A stretch of DNA of 64,000 nucleotides from Tissierella sp. MB52-C2 (GCF_030931715.1 NZ_CP133261.1:868001-932000); one strand, 5' to 3'; positions 45,537 to 54,775 are shown, numbered from the stretch's first letter. Translations and numbers: made by a program. The notes: generated from the sequence alone by a model not told the origin.

Positions 45537-46706
45537 ATGTTAAACTTTAATTACAATATACCTACTAGAGTCTTCTTTGGAGAAGGGAAAATAGAGGTAC
45601 TAGGAAAGCAGATTAAAAAATATGGTTCTAGAGTGCTTTTGACTTATGGGGGAGGAAGTATCAAAAAAATTGGGCTATATGATAAGGTAGTTAATATATT
45701 AGAACAAAATAATATTCCTTACTTTGAACTATCAGGTATAGAGCCAAATCCAAGGGTTGAGTCTGTAATTGAAGGTGTTAAAATATGTAGAGAAAATAAT
45801 ATTGACTTTATACTGGCTGTAGGCGGAGGCAGTACAATAGATTGCTCCAAAGTCATAGGGGCTGCATATTATTATGATGGAAATCCATGGGATTTAGTTA
45901 TAGGTAAATCCAAGGTTGAAAATGTATTACCTATAGGCACTATATTGACACTATCTGCCACTGGTTCAGAAATGGATGCAGGTGCAGTTATAACAAATAT
46001 GGAAACAAATCAAAAATATGGTGTAGGACACCCTGGAATGTTTCCTAAATTTTCAATTTTAGACCCTACCTATACTTATACAGTATCAAAATATCAAACT
46101 GCTTCAGGTGTAGCTGATATTATGAGTCATACCCTTGAAGAATATTTCAGTAATATTAAAGGAGCATATCTTCAAGATAGATTAGCAGAAGGAATCTTAA
46201 AAACTTGTATAAAATATGGTAGAACTGCCATAGATGAGCCAACAAATTATGAAGCAAGGGCAAACCTTATGTGGGCTTCTTCTTTAGCTATCAATGGATT
46301 AATAGGATATGGAAAAGACTCAGCTTGGACAGTTCATCCATTGGAGCATGAATTATCTGCATATTACGATATTACCCATGGAGTAGGATTAGCCATACTT
46401 ACACCTCATTGGATGGAACATGTACTAGACCAAGATAATTTATGGAAGTTTGTGGAATATGGGGTGAATGTATGGGATATAGATAGAAATCTTGATGATA
46501 TGGAAATAGCTAAAAAATCAATAGAAAAAACCAGTGAATTCTTTAAATCCTTAGATATACCTATGACACTTAAGGAAGTTGGCATAGGAGAAGAAAAACT
46601 TGAAATAATGGCTAAGGCTTTAATGGAATATGCAGAAGGTTCTGTAGGTAATTTTAAACCTCTAGAATATGAAGATGTATTAAGTATATATAAGAAATCA
46701 CTATAA
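45537..46706 (+). CDS. Iron-containing alcohol dehydrogenase (butanol dehydrogenase type)
   Basis: This 389-residue group III alcohol dehydrogenase is similar to clostridial NADH-dependent butanol dehydrogenase. The nucleotide motif GGGSTIDCSKVIGAA is at about 98-112. The iron ligands lie in SGVADIMSHTLEEYF (Asp and His) and HPLEHELSAYYDITHGVGLAIL (two His), the latter shown here in part of the family signature. The enzyme reduces aldehydes with NAD(P)H in the cytoplasm. It follows the MBL-fold hydrolase by 51 bases and precedes the PfkB-like gene, suggesting a small operon for a fermentative or detoxifying step. Confidence 0.93.
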   Translation: MLNFNYNIPTRVFFGEGKIEVLGKQIKKYGSRVLLTYGGGSIKKIGLYDKVVNILEQNNIPYFELSGIEPNPRVESVIEGVKICRENNIDFILAVGGGSTIDCSKVIGAAYYYDGNPWDLVIGKSKVENVLPIGTILTLSATGSEMDAGAVITNMETNQKYGVGHPGMFPKFSILDPTYTYTVSKYQTASGVADIMSHTLEEYFSNIKGAYLQDRLAEGILKTCIKYGRTAIDEPTNYEARANLMWASSLAINGLIGYGKDSAWTVHPLEHELSAYYDITHGVGLAILTPHWMEHVLDQDNLWKFVEYGVNVWDIDRNLDDMEIAKKSIEKTSEFFKSLDIPMTLKEVGIGEEKLEIMAKALMEYAEGSVGNFKPLEYEDVLSIYKKSL

Positions 46707-46736
46707 CAAATAGTTTATGGTTAGGGGGTGATAAAT

Positions 46737-47669
46737 GTGATTTTAACCGTAGATTTAAATCCTGCCATAGAAAAAAGATATATTGTGGATAATATTTCCA
46801 TAGGAGATAATATTAAAGCTAATTCTTTTACTTATAATCTATCTGGTAAAGGAATAAAAGTGGCTAGGCTATTAAATATTTTCAATGAAAATTCATTTAT
46901 TACTGGGTTTTTAGGAGGTATAAATGGAGAATACTTCCATACAAAGTTAAAAGATGCAGGTATACCTCATGAATTTGTTGGTATTAAAGAAGATATTAGA
47001 ACTATTGTTAAACTAAAAGATATATCGGAAAATTATATTAATATAATGGAAGAAGCTCCTAGAATCACTAGGGAAGAATTGGTTAAGTTCTATAATCTAT
47101 CTTCTAGATTAATGGAAAATATGGACATTATATGTGGATTAGGATCAACATTTCATCCAAGTGTACCAAAAGATATTTACTTTGATTTAATAACACTAGC
47201 CAACAAAAAAAGAAAAAAATTTATTTTAGATGGAACAGAAGATAAAATAAAGTATGGAATAGATGCTTCACCTTATATGGTAGTCCTAAGTAAAAGGGAA
47301 TTGGAAGGTCTGATGAATGTAACCTTAGATTTTGAAAATCAAATCATTAAATCAGGACAGTACATTCTTGACAGGGGAGTAGGTTTTGTAATCATTGATT
47401 TACAAGAGAAAGGCAGCATAGTCTTAGGGCAGGACAAGGGCTACAGAGTTGAAATTCCTCATTATGATGGTAATCTAGGTAATGACCATAGTGGTATGAT
47501 AGCAGGATTTGCCCTTGGAATAGATAGAAATTATGACTTGGAAATGACAATGAAATTAGGACAAGCCTTTAGTATAGTGACTAATATAGATCCTGATCTG
47601 GAAGCCACTGAAATAAGTGATATAAAAAGAATTATGGGACAAATAGACATATATTCAATCAATTATTAA
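46737..47669 (+). CDS. PfkB-family sugar kinase homologue with altered catalytic motif
   Basis: This protein has about 310 residues of the ribokinase/PfkB fold, closest in layout to 1-phosphofructokinase/LacC. The N-terminus MILTVDLNPAIEKRY aligns with the family start, and LSGKGIKVARLL is the substrate glycine motif. The C-terminal signature, normally GAGDSMVAG with catalytic Asp, reads LGNDHSGMIAG here. Aligned on the final AG, the Asp position is Ser and the preceding GAG is NDH. Kinase activity may be lost or altered. Start GTG 46737 has AGGGGG 8 bases upstream and gives the expected N-terminus; GTG 46728 overlaps that site. It follows the iron alcohol dehydrogenase. Confidence 0.8.
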   Translation: MILTVDLNPAIEKRYIVDNISIGDNIKANSFTYNLSGKGIKVARLLNIFNENSFITGFLGGINGEYFHTKLKDAGIPHEFVGIKEDIRTIVKLKDISENYINIMEEAPRITREELVKFYNLSSRLMENMDIICGLGSTFHPSVPKDIYFDLITLANKKRKKFILDGTEDKIKYGIDASPYMVVLSKRELEGLMNVTLDFENQIIKSGQYILDRGVGFVIIDLQEKGSIVLGQDKGYRVEIPHYDGNLGNDHSGMIAGFALGIDRNYDLEMTMKLGQAFSIVTNIDPDLEATEISDIKRIMGQIDIYSINY

Positions 47670-47739
47670 TTATATATAGAATACTCCTTTTTTAAAGCCA
47701 TATATATTTATTATAATGCTTTAAGAAAGGATTTTTTTT

Positions 47740-48672
47740 GTGAAAATTCATATGGAAAGTATAAAAATACTGATAAATATATTGAAGGAAGATAAAATAG
47801 ATTATAAAAAGTTAACTAAGTTTGTTAAGACTAAGGAAGTTCGAGGTTTTATTCAACATGAAAAAACTTTTAATAGAAAGACAAGTGAAGATACTATAAC
47901 TGAAGAAATAATAAAATTAAAGACTCAAATCGATTATAAAGATAAATATGACTTCTATATAATAAAGAATAATATAAATATAATAGTATATAGATTAAAC
48001 TATATAGAAGAACATCAAGAATTAATTATGGAATATGCCTTAAAAAGAATTAAAACCTTTATTCCTCAAAGTATAAAGGTCAATTCCAATATTTATCTTT
48101 ATATAGGTGGAATAGACGGTGGATTTTCAGTATATGGGAAGGATGTATTTATTAATTATATAAAATACTTTAATGAAATAGATGAACTAATTAAAATTAT
48201 AAGCCATGAATTATTTCATTGTAGAATTATACCATTTAAAAATAAATTTAAGGTTTTCCTTACTAGAGATACTAAAAAATATATATATGAAGTTTTAGGA
48301 AAGATTTTAGAAGAAGGAATAGCTTTACTCATACAGCATGGAATAATTTTGAGGAAAAATGATCCCATAGGAACGATTACTAAAGAGAAAATGGAAAAGG
48401 TAGAAGAGGAATTTGAAGTATTAGATTGTGTATTATTGAAGTTAAAGGAAGGTAATATAGATTATCTAGAGCTTAGAAAAATAGACATTTATTCCATAGG
48501 ATATTATATTGTAAATTTTATATATAAGTATTATGATGAAGAGATATTGGAATCCTGGATATTTAAATACGATTATAACAGGCCCATAAAATCATATATC
48601 TATGGAATTAGAAAAGAAGGACTTAGTTCTGGTTTTTCAAAAGAAATAGAAAATTGGATATTAGAGTCATAG
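47740..48672 (+). CDS. Orphan HExxH putative metallopeptidase
   Basis: This 310-residue protein has no secure family assignment. HELFH at residues 156-160, in ISHELFHCRI, is a zinc-binding HExxH motif. ILEEGIALL at about 189-197 offers a third acidic ligand some 30 residues later, the pattern of gluzincin-like peptidases, including DUF-type proteins of similar size. There is no signal peptide, so it is probably cytoplasmic or membrane-peripheral. It is very rich in Lys and Ile. The start is GTG 47740 after AAAGGA; ATG 47752 is an alternative. It stands alone, followed by a hairpin with a T-run. Confidence 0.7.
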   Translation: MKIHMESIKILINILKEDKIDYKKLTKFVKTKEVRGFIQHEKTFNRKTSEDTITEEIIKLKTQIDYKDKYDFYIIKNNINIIVYRLNYIEEHQELIMEYALKRIKTFIPQSIKVNSNIYLYIGGIDGGFSVYGKDVFINYIKYFNEIDELIKIISHELFHCRIIPFKNKFKVFLTRDTKKYIYEVLGKILEEGIALLIQHGIILRKNDPIGTITKEKMEKVEEEFEVLDCVLLKLKEGNIDYLELRKIDIYSIGYYIVNFIYKYYDEEILESWIFKYDYNRPIKSYIYGIRKEGLSSGFSKEIENWILES

Positions 48673-48727
48673 AAATAACTAAAATTATATTAATGAAAAG
48701 GATGATTGAGTAAATATCTTCTATTTG

Positions 48728-48760
48728 AAACTAGCTTAATATTAGCTAGTTTTTCTTTTT
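48728..48760 (+). terminator. Rho-independent terminator
   Basis: AAACTAGCT (48728-48736) pairs with AGCTAGTTT (48744-48752) around TAATATT, followed by TTCTTTTT. Confidence 0.8.
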
Positions 48761-48820
48761 ATTGGAAATTAGATATACAACTATGATATAATTTTAGTAC
48801 TAAGGCTTGGAGGTGAATTC

Positions 48821-49900
48821 ATGGTTAAATTTATTCATACAGCGGATTTACATCTTGGGTTTAAATTTAAAAATGTATCCTTTAAGAAGGAAAAGGCAGC
48901 AGAAAGAAGAAGAGAATTATGGTCTACATTTGAAAGAATAGTAAGATATGGAAAGGACGCTAATGTAGACTTTTTATTAATAGCAGGAGATTTATTTGAA
49001 GATGATTACTTTACCATAGGTGATATTACTAGGATTAGAGATACATTTAGAAGGGCAGAAAACATTAATATAATTATATCTGCTGGAAATCATGATTATA
49101 GAGGAAGAAAATCATTATATGATAAAATAGAGTGGACGGAAAATGTGACCATATTTAATGGAAATAAGATTCAAAAAAAGGAATTTAAAGATTTAAATAC
49201 TGTAATATATGGATATAGCTGGGATGCTATGGAAATAAAAGAAAATAAAATATTTTCTGAAATAGATATTGATAATACTAAAAATAATATACTTGTATTA
49301 CATGGGGATTTAGGAAATAGTTCATCATATCTTCCATTAAAACTAGAAGAATTAAATAAGTTAAATATGGACTATATAGCGCTGGGTCATATACATAAGC
49401 CACAAATTATTTCAGAGTCTATAGCATATAGTGGATGTCCAGAACCCTTAGATTTTGGAGAAATAGGAGAGAGGGGTATAATAGAAGGAGTTATAGAAAA
49501 CAAAGAGACTAGATTTCACTTCATGCCTTTTAGCAAGAGAAAGTTTATGGAAACCAGTATGACTATAGATGAAGACATGGGTTATATAGACATAATGGAA
49601 GCCATCAAAGATATAGATATAGGTGATAAAAACGTAGACTTTTATAGAGTAAATCTTTCTGGGTTTATGCAAAGAGATTTAGAAATTAAAAACTTGGAGA
49701 AAGATTTATCTAGGGATTTCTATCATTTAGAGATAATAGATAATACTATATTGGATTATGATTTAGAGGAATTATCAGAGGAAAACAAATATAATATAAT
49801 CGGAAAGTTTATAGAAACCATGAAAGATAAAGGTTTAGATGATCCAGTAGTTAAGGATGCGCTATATACTGGATTAGAAGTGCTCTTAAAGGGGAGATGA
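48821..49900 (+). CDS. DNA repair exonuclease, SbcD/Mre11-like (YhaO type)
   Basis: This 359-residue calcineurin-like phosphoesterase has the nuclease motifs in order: HTADLHLG at 6-13, GDLFED at about 54-59, GNHDY at about 89-93, and GHIHKP with SGCPEPLDFGE farther on. The last segment is typical of Mre11/SbcD capping regions. The next gene, 4 bases downstream, encodes the coiled-coil ATPase, so the pair is the YhaO-YhaN arrangement of Firmicutes, related to SbcCD and Mre11-Rad50. It probably processes DNA ends or hairpins. GGAGGTG precedes the start. Confidence 0.92.
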   Translation: MVKFIHTADLHLGFKFKNVSFKKEKAAERRRELWSTFERIVRYGKDANVDFLLIAGDLFEDDYFTIGDITRIRDTFRRAENINIIISAGNHDYRGRKSLYDKIEWTENVTIFNGNKIQKKEFKDLNTVIYGYSWDAMEIKENKIFSEIDIDNTKNNILVLHGDLGNSSSYLPLKLEELNKLNMDYIALGHIHKPQIISESIAYSGCPEPLDFGEIGERGIIEGVIENKETRFHFMPFSKRKFMETSMTIDEDMGYIDIMEAIKDIDIGDKNVDFYRVNLSGFMQRDLEIKNLEKDLSRDFYHLEIIDNTILDYDLEELSEENKYNIIGKFIETMKDKGLDDPVVKDALYTGLEVLLKGR

Positions 49901-49904
49901 TAAA

Positions 49905-52340
49905 ATGCTTCTTAAAGAACTTAATTTACTTGGATTTGGGAAGTTTGAGAATAAAAGTTTTCTTCTAGACAAGGGTATAAATATTATCTATGGAGAAAAT
50001 GAAGTGGGTAAATCGACTTTACATAGCTTTATTCATGGAATCTTTTATGGATTTTTAAGACCTAATGTAAAATCTACATTATATTTAGAAGAACATGAAA
50101 AATATAATCCATGGAATAGCAATAAATATGCTGGAATCATAAGGTTTGAACATAATGGAAAATACTATAGAATAGAGAGAAACTTTACAAAGGGAGAAGA
50201 AAGAACTAAAGTTATTGATGAAGTCACTGGACAAGATATTACGAAAGATATTGATGTGGGAAAAGGTAGGGTGTTTCAGCCGGGAATCCATTTCTTTGGA
50301 TTTAATACTAGAGTTTTTTCCAATACCATATTTATCAAACAATTAGACGTTAAAACAGATGAGAAACTAGCCAATGAAGTAACAGAAAAGATGATAAATG
50401 TTACGACAGCTTTAGATGATAATCTATCTATAGATGAGGCAATAGGGGAGTTAAAGATACGACTAGCAGATATAGGTACTGATAAGGCTTATACAAGACC
50501 CTATGCTAGAAATCTAGAGTATATAGAGCAACTTCAAGAAAAAAGAAAAAACATAATAATAGAGAAAGAGAATTATGAATCCTATGTAGAAGAAGAAGCT
50601 AGATTAAAAAATATGCTTAATATAGAGACAGAAAAACTTTCTAAATTAAAAGATAAATTAGCTGCAGCTGAAATATTGGAAAAGGCAAAAATCCTTGAAG
50701 AAGCAGAAATATTATTAGATGAAATAAAAAGTATAGAAAATAAAATATTAGATTTAAAGGACTATGCAAATTTTTCCATAGACCAATATAATGAAATCAT
50801 TAATTTAAATAGTTCTATTGTATTTTTAGATAGTAATATTCTTGATAAGGAAAAAGAATTAATTGAAATAGAAGATAAATTAAAGCTGAATTATAAGAAT
50901 GACCATAAGGACAATGAGGAGAAAATAGTTAAAATAAATAATGATTATAATACTTTTGAAGAATGGGAAGAAGAAAAACATAAGGTTCTATATGCTAAAG
51001 ACAATCATCAAATTGAATTCTTAAAAAGGGATTATACTAATTATGAAAGCAAATTATCTAAAAATAGACTTAATAAAATAGTTATTAGTGTTGCTTTAAT
51101 TATTTTATTGTTTATTGGAACTGTCTTTAAAAAATATATTATTTTTACTATAGGTATTCCTTTGATTATTTCATTAATATACATATCAAAGAAATCTAAA
51201 GAAATAGAAGTGATTAGGGAAACGGCAAAGACTGAAATAGATAAAATTTACACTGAGGAAGAAGAAAATCGGAAAAGAATAGAAGAAATAGAGATATTAC
51301 AAAGAGAATTATTACAAAAATATAATATTGAAAATAAGATAGAATTTAAAAGATTCCTTGATAAGATTCAAATGGAAAGCTATAGAAATAAGGAAAGTTC
51401 AGAGCTATATAATGAACTAAACAACAAAAAAGATTTTTTAATAAAGAAAATTAATGAAGGAAGGCTTAAAAAAGAAGACATTGAAAATAAGCTTAAGGAC
51501 ATTTTATATAAAAACAATGTTAATAATATTCAGGGGTTTAGAGAAGGTCTAGATAAAAAGGATTTATATGAAAAATACTTAAAGAAATTAGAAGTTAAAA
51601 AAGAACTTTTATTTAAGACAATGGGAGAAAACTCCGTAGAAGATTTAAAAGGACAACTTAAAGGGCTTATTACAACTTTAGATAGGACATTATTAGGTGT
51701 AGATAAAAATCAATTAAGATATGAAATTGAAAGAACTAATGAAAGTATTTCAGATATTAAAATTGCTTTAAGGGGAGTAGAAGAAAATCTAAAATTATTG
51801 GGAGAGAATATAGATAAGCTTGTTGAAGTTGAAGAAGAATTAGAAAGAAGAGAAAAATATAAAGCTGAACTAGAGTTTAAGACTAAGTCCTTAGAACTTG
51901 CAGTGAAAACTATAGAGGAGTTATCGAAGGATATTCACCATGAATTTGCCCCTAGTATAAATAAACAAATCAGCGAAATTATCGAGAGTATTACAGATGG
52001 AAAATATAATAAAGTTAGAATAAGTGAAGAGTTAGATATTAGCATTGAAAATCCTATTACCGGGGAAATAATAGGAATAGATAGTTTAAGTGGTGGCACT
52101 ATAGATCAATTATATTTTTCTTTGAGATTAGGTATAACTAATTCAATGGTTGGAGATAAACTTCCCTTAATTTTAGATGATTGTTTTGTTCAGTATGATG
52201 ATAATAGATTAAAAAACATTATGAAATTTTTATATGAAATTAGTTATGAAAGACAAATTATTTTATTTACATGTCACAATCGTGAGAATATAATATTAGA
52301 TGAACTAGGAGTAGATTTTAATTTAATTACTTTAAGTTAA
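49905..52340 (+). CDS. SbcC/Rad50-like coiled-coil ATPase (YhaN type)
   Basis: This 811-residue SMC-like ATPase has Walker A GENEVGKST at 30-38, a long coiled coil (about 190-710), a signature LSGGT at about 727-731, and Walker B LPLILDDCF near 752-760. The middle of the coiled coil contains two hydrophobic segments (about 391-405 and 412-428, IVISVALIILLFIGTVF and IIFTIGIPLIISLIYI). It is known of YhaN-like proteins that the hinge can carry transmembrane segments; this is unlike Rad50. It starts 4 bases after the nuclease gene and would form a complex with it, possibly tethered to the membrane. Confidence 0.9.
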   Translation: MLLKELNLLGFGKFENKSFLLDKGINIIYGENEVGKSTLHSFIHGIFYGFLRPNVKSTLYLEEHEKYNPWNSNKYAGIIRFEHNGKYYRIERNFTKGEERTKVIDEVTGQDITKDIDVGKGRVFQPGIHFFGFNTRVFSNTIFIKQLDVKTDEKLANEVTEKMINVTTALDDNLSIDEAIGELKIRLADIGTDKAYTRPYARNLEYIEQLQEKRKNIIIEKENYESYVEEEARLKNMLNIETEKLSKLKDKLAAAEILEKAKILEEAEILLDEIKSIENKILDLKDYANFSIDQYNEIINLNSSIVFLDSNILDKEKELIEIEDKLKLNYKNDHKDNEEKIVKINNDYNTFEEWEEEKHKVLYAKDNHQIEFLKRDYTNYESKLSKNRLNKIVISVALIILLFIGTVFKKYIIFTIGIPLIISLIYISKKSKEIEVIRETAKTEIDKIYTEEEENRKRIEEIEILQRELLQKYNIENKIEFKRFLDKIQMESYRNKESSELYNELNNKKDFLIKKINEGRLKKEDIENKLKDILYKNNVNNIQGFREGLDKKDLYEKYLKKLEVKKELLFKTMGENSVEDLKGQLKGLITTLDRTLLGVDKNQLRYEIERTNESISDIKIALRGVEENLKLLGENIDKLVEVEEELERREKYKAELEFKTKSLELAVKTIEELSKDIHHEFAPSINKQISEIIESITDGKYNKVRISEELDISIENPITGEIIGIDSLSGGTIDQLYFSLRLGITNSMVGDKLPLILDDCFVQYDDNRLKNIMKFLYEISYERQIILFTCHNRENIILDELGVDFNLITLS

Positions 52341-52419
52341 AGGATTACATTGACTTAAAGTGTATTGAAAATACTAGGGTCTAGTTTCATGTTCATCAAC
52401 AACATTAAGAGGTGGTAAC

Positions 52420-53109
52420 TTGATATTTGCTATTGGAGACTTACATTTTGATAATACAGGTGAAAAGCCGATGGATATATTTGGAGATAATTGGTTGAAT
52501 CACGAAGAAAAAATTATAGATAATTGGAAGGAAGTCGTAGGAGAAGATGATTTAGTTCTGTTGGCAGGAGATATATCATGGGCATTAAAATTAGAAGAAG
52601 CCTATGATGATTTAATGAAAATAGAAAGTCTTCCTGGGAAGAAAATAATTATTAAAGGAAATCATGACTATTGGTGGAGTAGCTTAAAAAAACTCAAAGA
52701 TTTTCAGTTTAAAACTATTGAATTTATTCAAAACAATAGTTTTAAATATGGAAATGTGGGAATAGTAGGAACGAGAGGATGGACTTCAATAGATACCAAC
52801 GAATCTGATGAAAAAAATCAAAAAATTTTCAATAGAGAATTAAATAGATTGAAATTATCATTGGATTCATTACAAAATAAGGTAGAAAAAATCATAGTGG
52901 TACTTCATTATCCGCCCTTTAATCCAAATCTTAGTACAAATGAATTTGTAAATATTATGAAAGACTATGATGTGGATATATGTATATATGGACATTTACA
53001 TTCTGAAGGGCATAGATATGTTGTTGAAGGTAATATAGATGAAATTCAATTTCACTGTGTATCATGTGATTATATTGATTTCATGCCAAAAAAAATATTA
53101 GAGGAGTGA
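52420..53109 (+). CDS. Metallophosphoesterase
   Basis: This 229-residue calcineurin-like phosphoesterase has GDLHFD at 6-11, AGDISWAL near 49-56, KGNHDYWW near 78-85, VLHYPPFNP and YGHLHSEGH. The protein belongs to the YkuE/YfcE-like superfamily and its substrate cannot be assigned. The start is TTG 52420, placed after AAGAGGTGG. It follows the SbcC-like gene after 79 bases and precedes nagB, whose start is 5 bases after its stop. Whether it belongs functionally with the nuclease pair is unknown. Confidence 0.88.
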   Translation: MIFAIGDLHFDNTGEKPMDIFGDNWLNHEEKIIDNWKEVVGEDDLVLLAGDISWALKLEEAYDDLMKIESLPGKKIIIKGNHDYWWSSLKKLKDFQFKTIEFIQNNSFKYGNVGIVGTRGWTSIDTNESDEKNQKIFNRELNRLKLSLDSLQNKVEKIIVVLHYPPFNPNLSTNEFVNIMKDYDVDICIYGHLHSEGHRYVVEGNIDEIQFHCVSCDYIDFMPKKILEE

Positions 53110-53114
53110 AAAAG

Positions 53115-53840
53115 ATGAAAATATTAGTAGAAAAAGATTATGAAGCTGTGAGCAAGAAAGCTGGTGAAATATTTAAAGAAGAAATATCAAAAAAACCAGA
53201 GATAGTTTTAGGTTTGGCTACTGGAAGTACGCCTATTGGAATGTATAAAGAATTAATAAAGGCTCACAAAGAAGAGGGCCTAGATTTTTCAAAGGTTAAA
53301 ACTTTCAATCTAGATGAGTATGTAGGCCTATCTAAAGATAATCCAAATAGTTATGGCTATTTTATGGATACTGAGCTTTTTAATCATATTAATATAGACA
53401 AAGAAAACACTCATGTACCTAATGGAAAGGCAGAAAATGTAGAAGAGTGCTGTAAGGAATATGATGAATCCATAGCTGAAGCAGGTGGAATAGATATTCA
53501 AGTATTAGGAATAGGACAAAATGGACATATAGCTTTTAACGAGCCAGAAGAAACCTTATCTGTTGGAACAAATATTGTTAAATTAACTGAAAGTACTATT
53601 GAGGTTAACTCAAGATTTTTTGATTCAATGGATGAAGTGCCTAAGACAGCAATAACTATGGGAATTGGAACTATATTAAAGGCGAAGAAAATAATACTTT
53701 TAGCCAGTGGGGAAAAGAAAGCTCCTATCATAAAAGAATTGCTAAACAGCAATAGAGTAACTACTAAATTACCAGCATCATTTCTATTACTTCACCCTGA
53801 TGTGACTATTATAGTAGATGAAAAAGCCTATAAAGGTTAA
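53115..53840 (+). CDS. nagB: Glucosamine-6-phosphate deaminase
   Basis: This enzyme has about 241 residues and converts glucosamine 6-phosphate to fructose 6-phosphate and ammonia. Family motifs are [13 protein letters not shown] near 34-46, FNLDEYVGL near 64-72 with the catalytic Asp, and [13 protein letters not shown] near 129-141 with the catalytic His and Glu. ATG 53115 lies 8 bases after GAGGAG; GTG 53106 is the alternative. No nagA is adjacent. The stop codon overlaps an ATG of the CYTH gene. It would recycle amino sugars from peptidoglycan or feed glycolysis. Confidence 0.95.
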   Translation: MKILVEKDYEAVSKKAGEIFKEEISKKPEIVLGLATGSTPIGMYKELIKAHKEEGLDFSKVKTFNLDEYVGLSKDNPNSYGYFMDTELFNHINIDKENTHVPNGKAENVEECCKEYDESIAEAGGIDIQVLGIGQNGHIAFNEPEETLSVGTNIVKLTESTIEVNSRFFDSMDEVPKTAITMGIGTILKAKKIILLASGEKKAPIIKELLNSNRVTTKLPASFLLLHPDVTIIVDEKAYKG

Positions 53841-53854
53841 TGGAGAACATTAAG

Positions 53855-54397
53855 ATGAAAGAACTTGAAGTAAAAATATTAAATATAGATATAAATGAGA
53901 TGGAAAAAAAGTTAAAGACATTAGGTGCTACATTAATAGATAAAGAGGTTCAAGTAAATACATTAATTGATTCTAAGGAAGAATTTATTCAAAATAGCTT
54001 AGACAGTTACTTACGAATAAGAGAGACTAAATCATTATTGACTAATAACATTAAGTTAACATTAACTATGAAGAAAAACATCAATAGGGAAGGTATTAGG
54101 GAAAATATTGAAATCAATACAGATATAACTGATAAAGAGGCTCTTTTAGAAATATTAAATTCTTTAGGATACTATGTTTATCAAGAAGGATTTAAAGAAA
54201 GAACTTCATATACCTTAAATAATGTAAGGTTTGATTTAGACAAATGGGATGATTTAACTTATCCTGAACCTTATATGGAAATTGAAGTTAATGTTGAAGA
54301 TGAACTTGAAGCTATGATTAAGTTATTAAATATTCCAAGAGGAAATATATCTACTAAATCTATTGTTGAGCTTAGAAAAGAAAAAGGATTAGTATAA
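53855..54397 (+). CDS. CYTH-domain protein (class IV adenylate cyclase-like)
   Basis: This CYTH-fold protein has about 180 residues. It opens with MKELEVKIL, the ExExK signature that binds metal and triphosphate, and continues with YLRIRET, LTMKKN and a C-terminal MEIEVNV strand. The fold hydrolyses or cyclises triphosphorylated substrates such as inorganic triphosphate, thiamine triphosphate or ATP. Bacterial members beside unrelated genes are often annotated as class IV adenylate cyclases without proof. I prefer ATG 53855, 9 bases after GGAG; ATG 53840 overlaps the nagB stop. Confidence 0.85.
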   Translation: MKELEVKILNIDINEMEKKLKTLGATLIDKEVQVNTLIDSKEEFIQNSLDSYLRIRETKSLLTNNIKLTLTMKKNINREGIRENIEINTDITDKEALLEILNSLGYYVYQEGFKERTSYTLNNVRFDLDKWDDLTYPEPYMEIEVNVEDELEAMIKLLNIPRGNISTKSIVELRKEKGLV

Positions 54398-54410
54398 CTA
54401 ATGTAACCAA

Positions 54411-54457
54411 AACCCCCCCATAAGAATAAGATATATTAATCTAATATAGGGAGGGTT
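54411..54457 (+). promoter_or_regulatory. RNA hairpin masking the ribosome binding site of a small peptide gene
   Basis: AACCCCCCC (54411-54419) can pair with GGGAGGGTT (54449-54457) with one mismatch, around an inner perfect stem TATATTA (54432-54438) with TAATATA (54442-54448). The right arm contains the Shine-Dalgarno bases of the gene at 54462. A seven-C run is conspicuous in AT-rich sequence. A regulatory role is inferred. Confidence 0.5.
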
Positions 54458-54461
54458 AAAT

Positions 54462-54668
54462 ATGTTAAATGGTTTATTTGGTTGCGAAGATAATAATAAT
54501 ATGATACTAATTATTATCGTGATATTCTTATTGTTGTGTAATAACGATTCTGATTGTGATTGCGATTGTGACCGTGATCATTGTCGTGGAGGATTAGGTG
54601 GATTATTTGGAGGAGATAACATAATATGGATACTTATATTAATATGCTTCCTAGGTGACTTTTTCTAA
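54462..54668 (+). CDS. Small hydrophobic Cys/Asp-rich peptide
   Basis: This 68-residue protein has two short hydrophobic stretches (about 14-25 and 54-64). They flank a hydrophilic hairpin made of an alternating Cys-Asp run (CDCDCD at 32-37) and HCRGGLGG. Seven cysteines are present (8, 26, 32, 34, 36, 41, 62). It has no known family that I can name; Firmicutes carry short hydrophobic peptides of similar style near sporulation genes. The cluster could bind a metal at the membrane surface or be an enzyme-modified peptide. It has its own strong ribosome binding site, within a predicted hairpin, and its own terminator. The tldD-tldE pair lies 185 bases downstream. Confidence 0.75.
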   Translation: MLNGLFGCEDNNNMILIIIVIFLLLCNNDSDCDCDCDRDHCRGGLGGLFGGDNIIWILILICFLGDFF

Positions 54669-54698
54669 AAAACAGCAGATTATCTGCTGTTTTTTTAT
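54667..54698 (+). terminator. Rho-independent terminator
   Basis: ACAGCAGAT (54672-54680) and ATCTGCTGT (54682-54690) form a tight stem preceded by A residues and followed by a T-run. It overlaps the stop codon of the small peptide gene. Confidence 0.9.
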
Positions 54699-54710
54699 TA
54701 TGAATTAGGA

Positions 54711-54775
54711 AGATTCTACAAATGAGTTTCAAAAGAAGTTACCTTAAAATGTTTCGAAAGAAACTTTTTTATTTT
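54711..54775. repeat. Copy 2 of a dispersed short repeat
   Basis: This copy shares the AATGAGTTTC start and the T-rich end with the copy near 4121. Inside it GTTTC-GAAA-GAAAC (54751-54764) forms a small hairpin with a T-run, so it might act as a weak terminator upstream of tldD. Confidence 0.35.
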
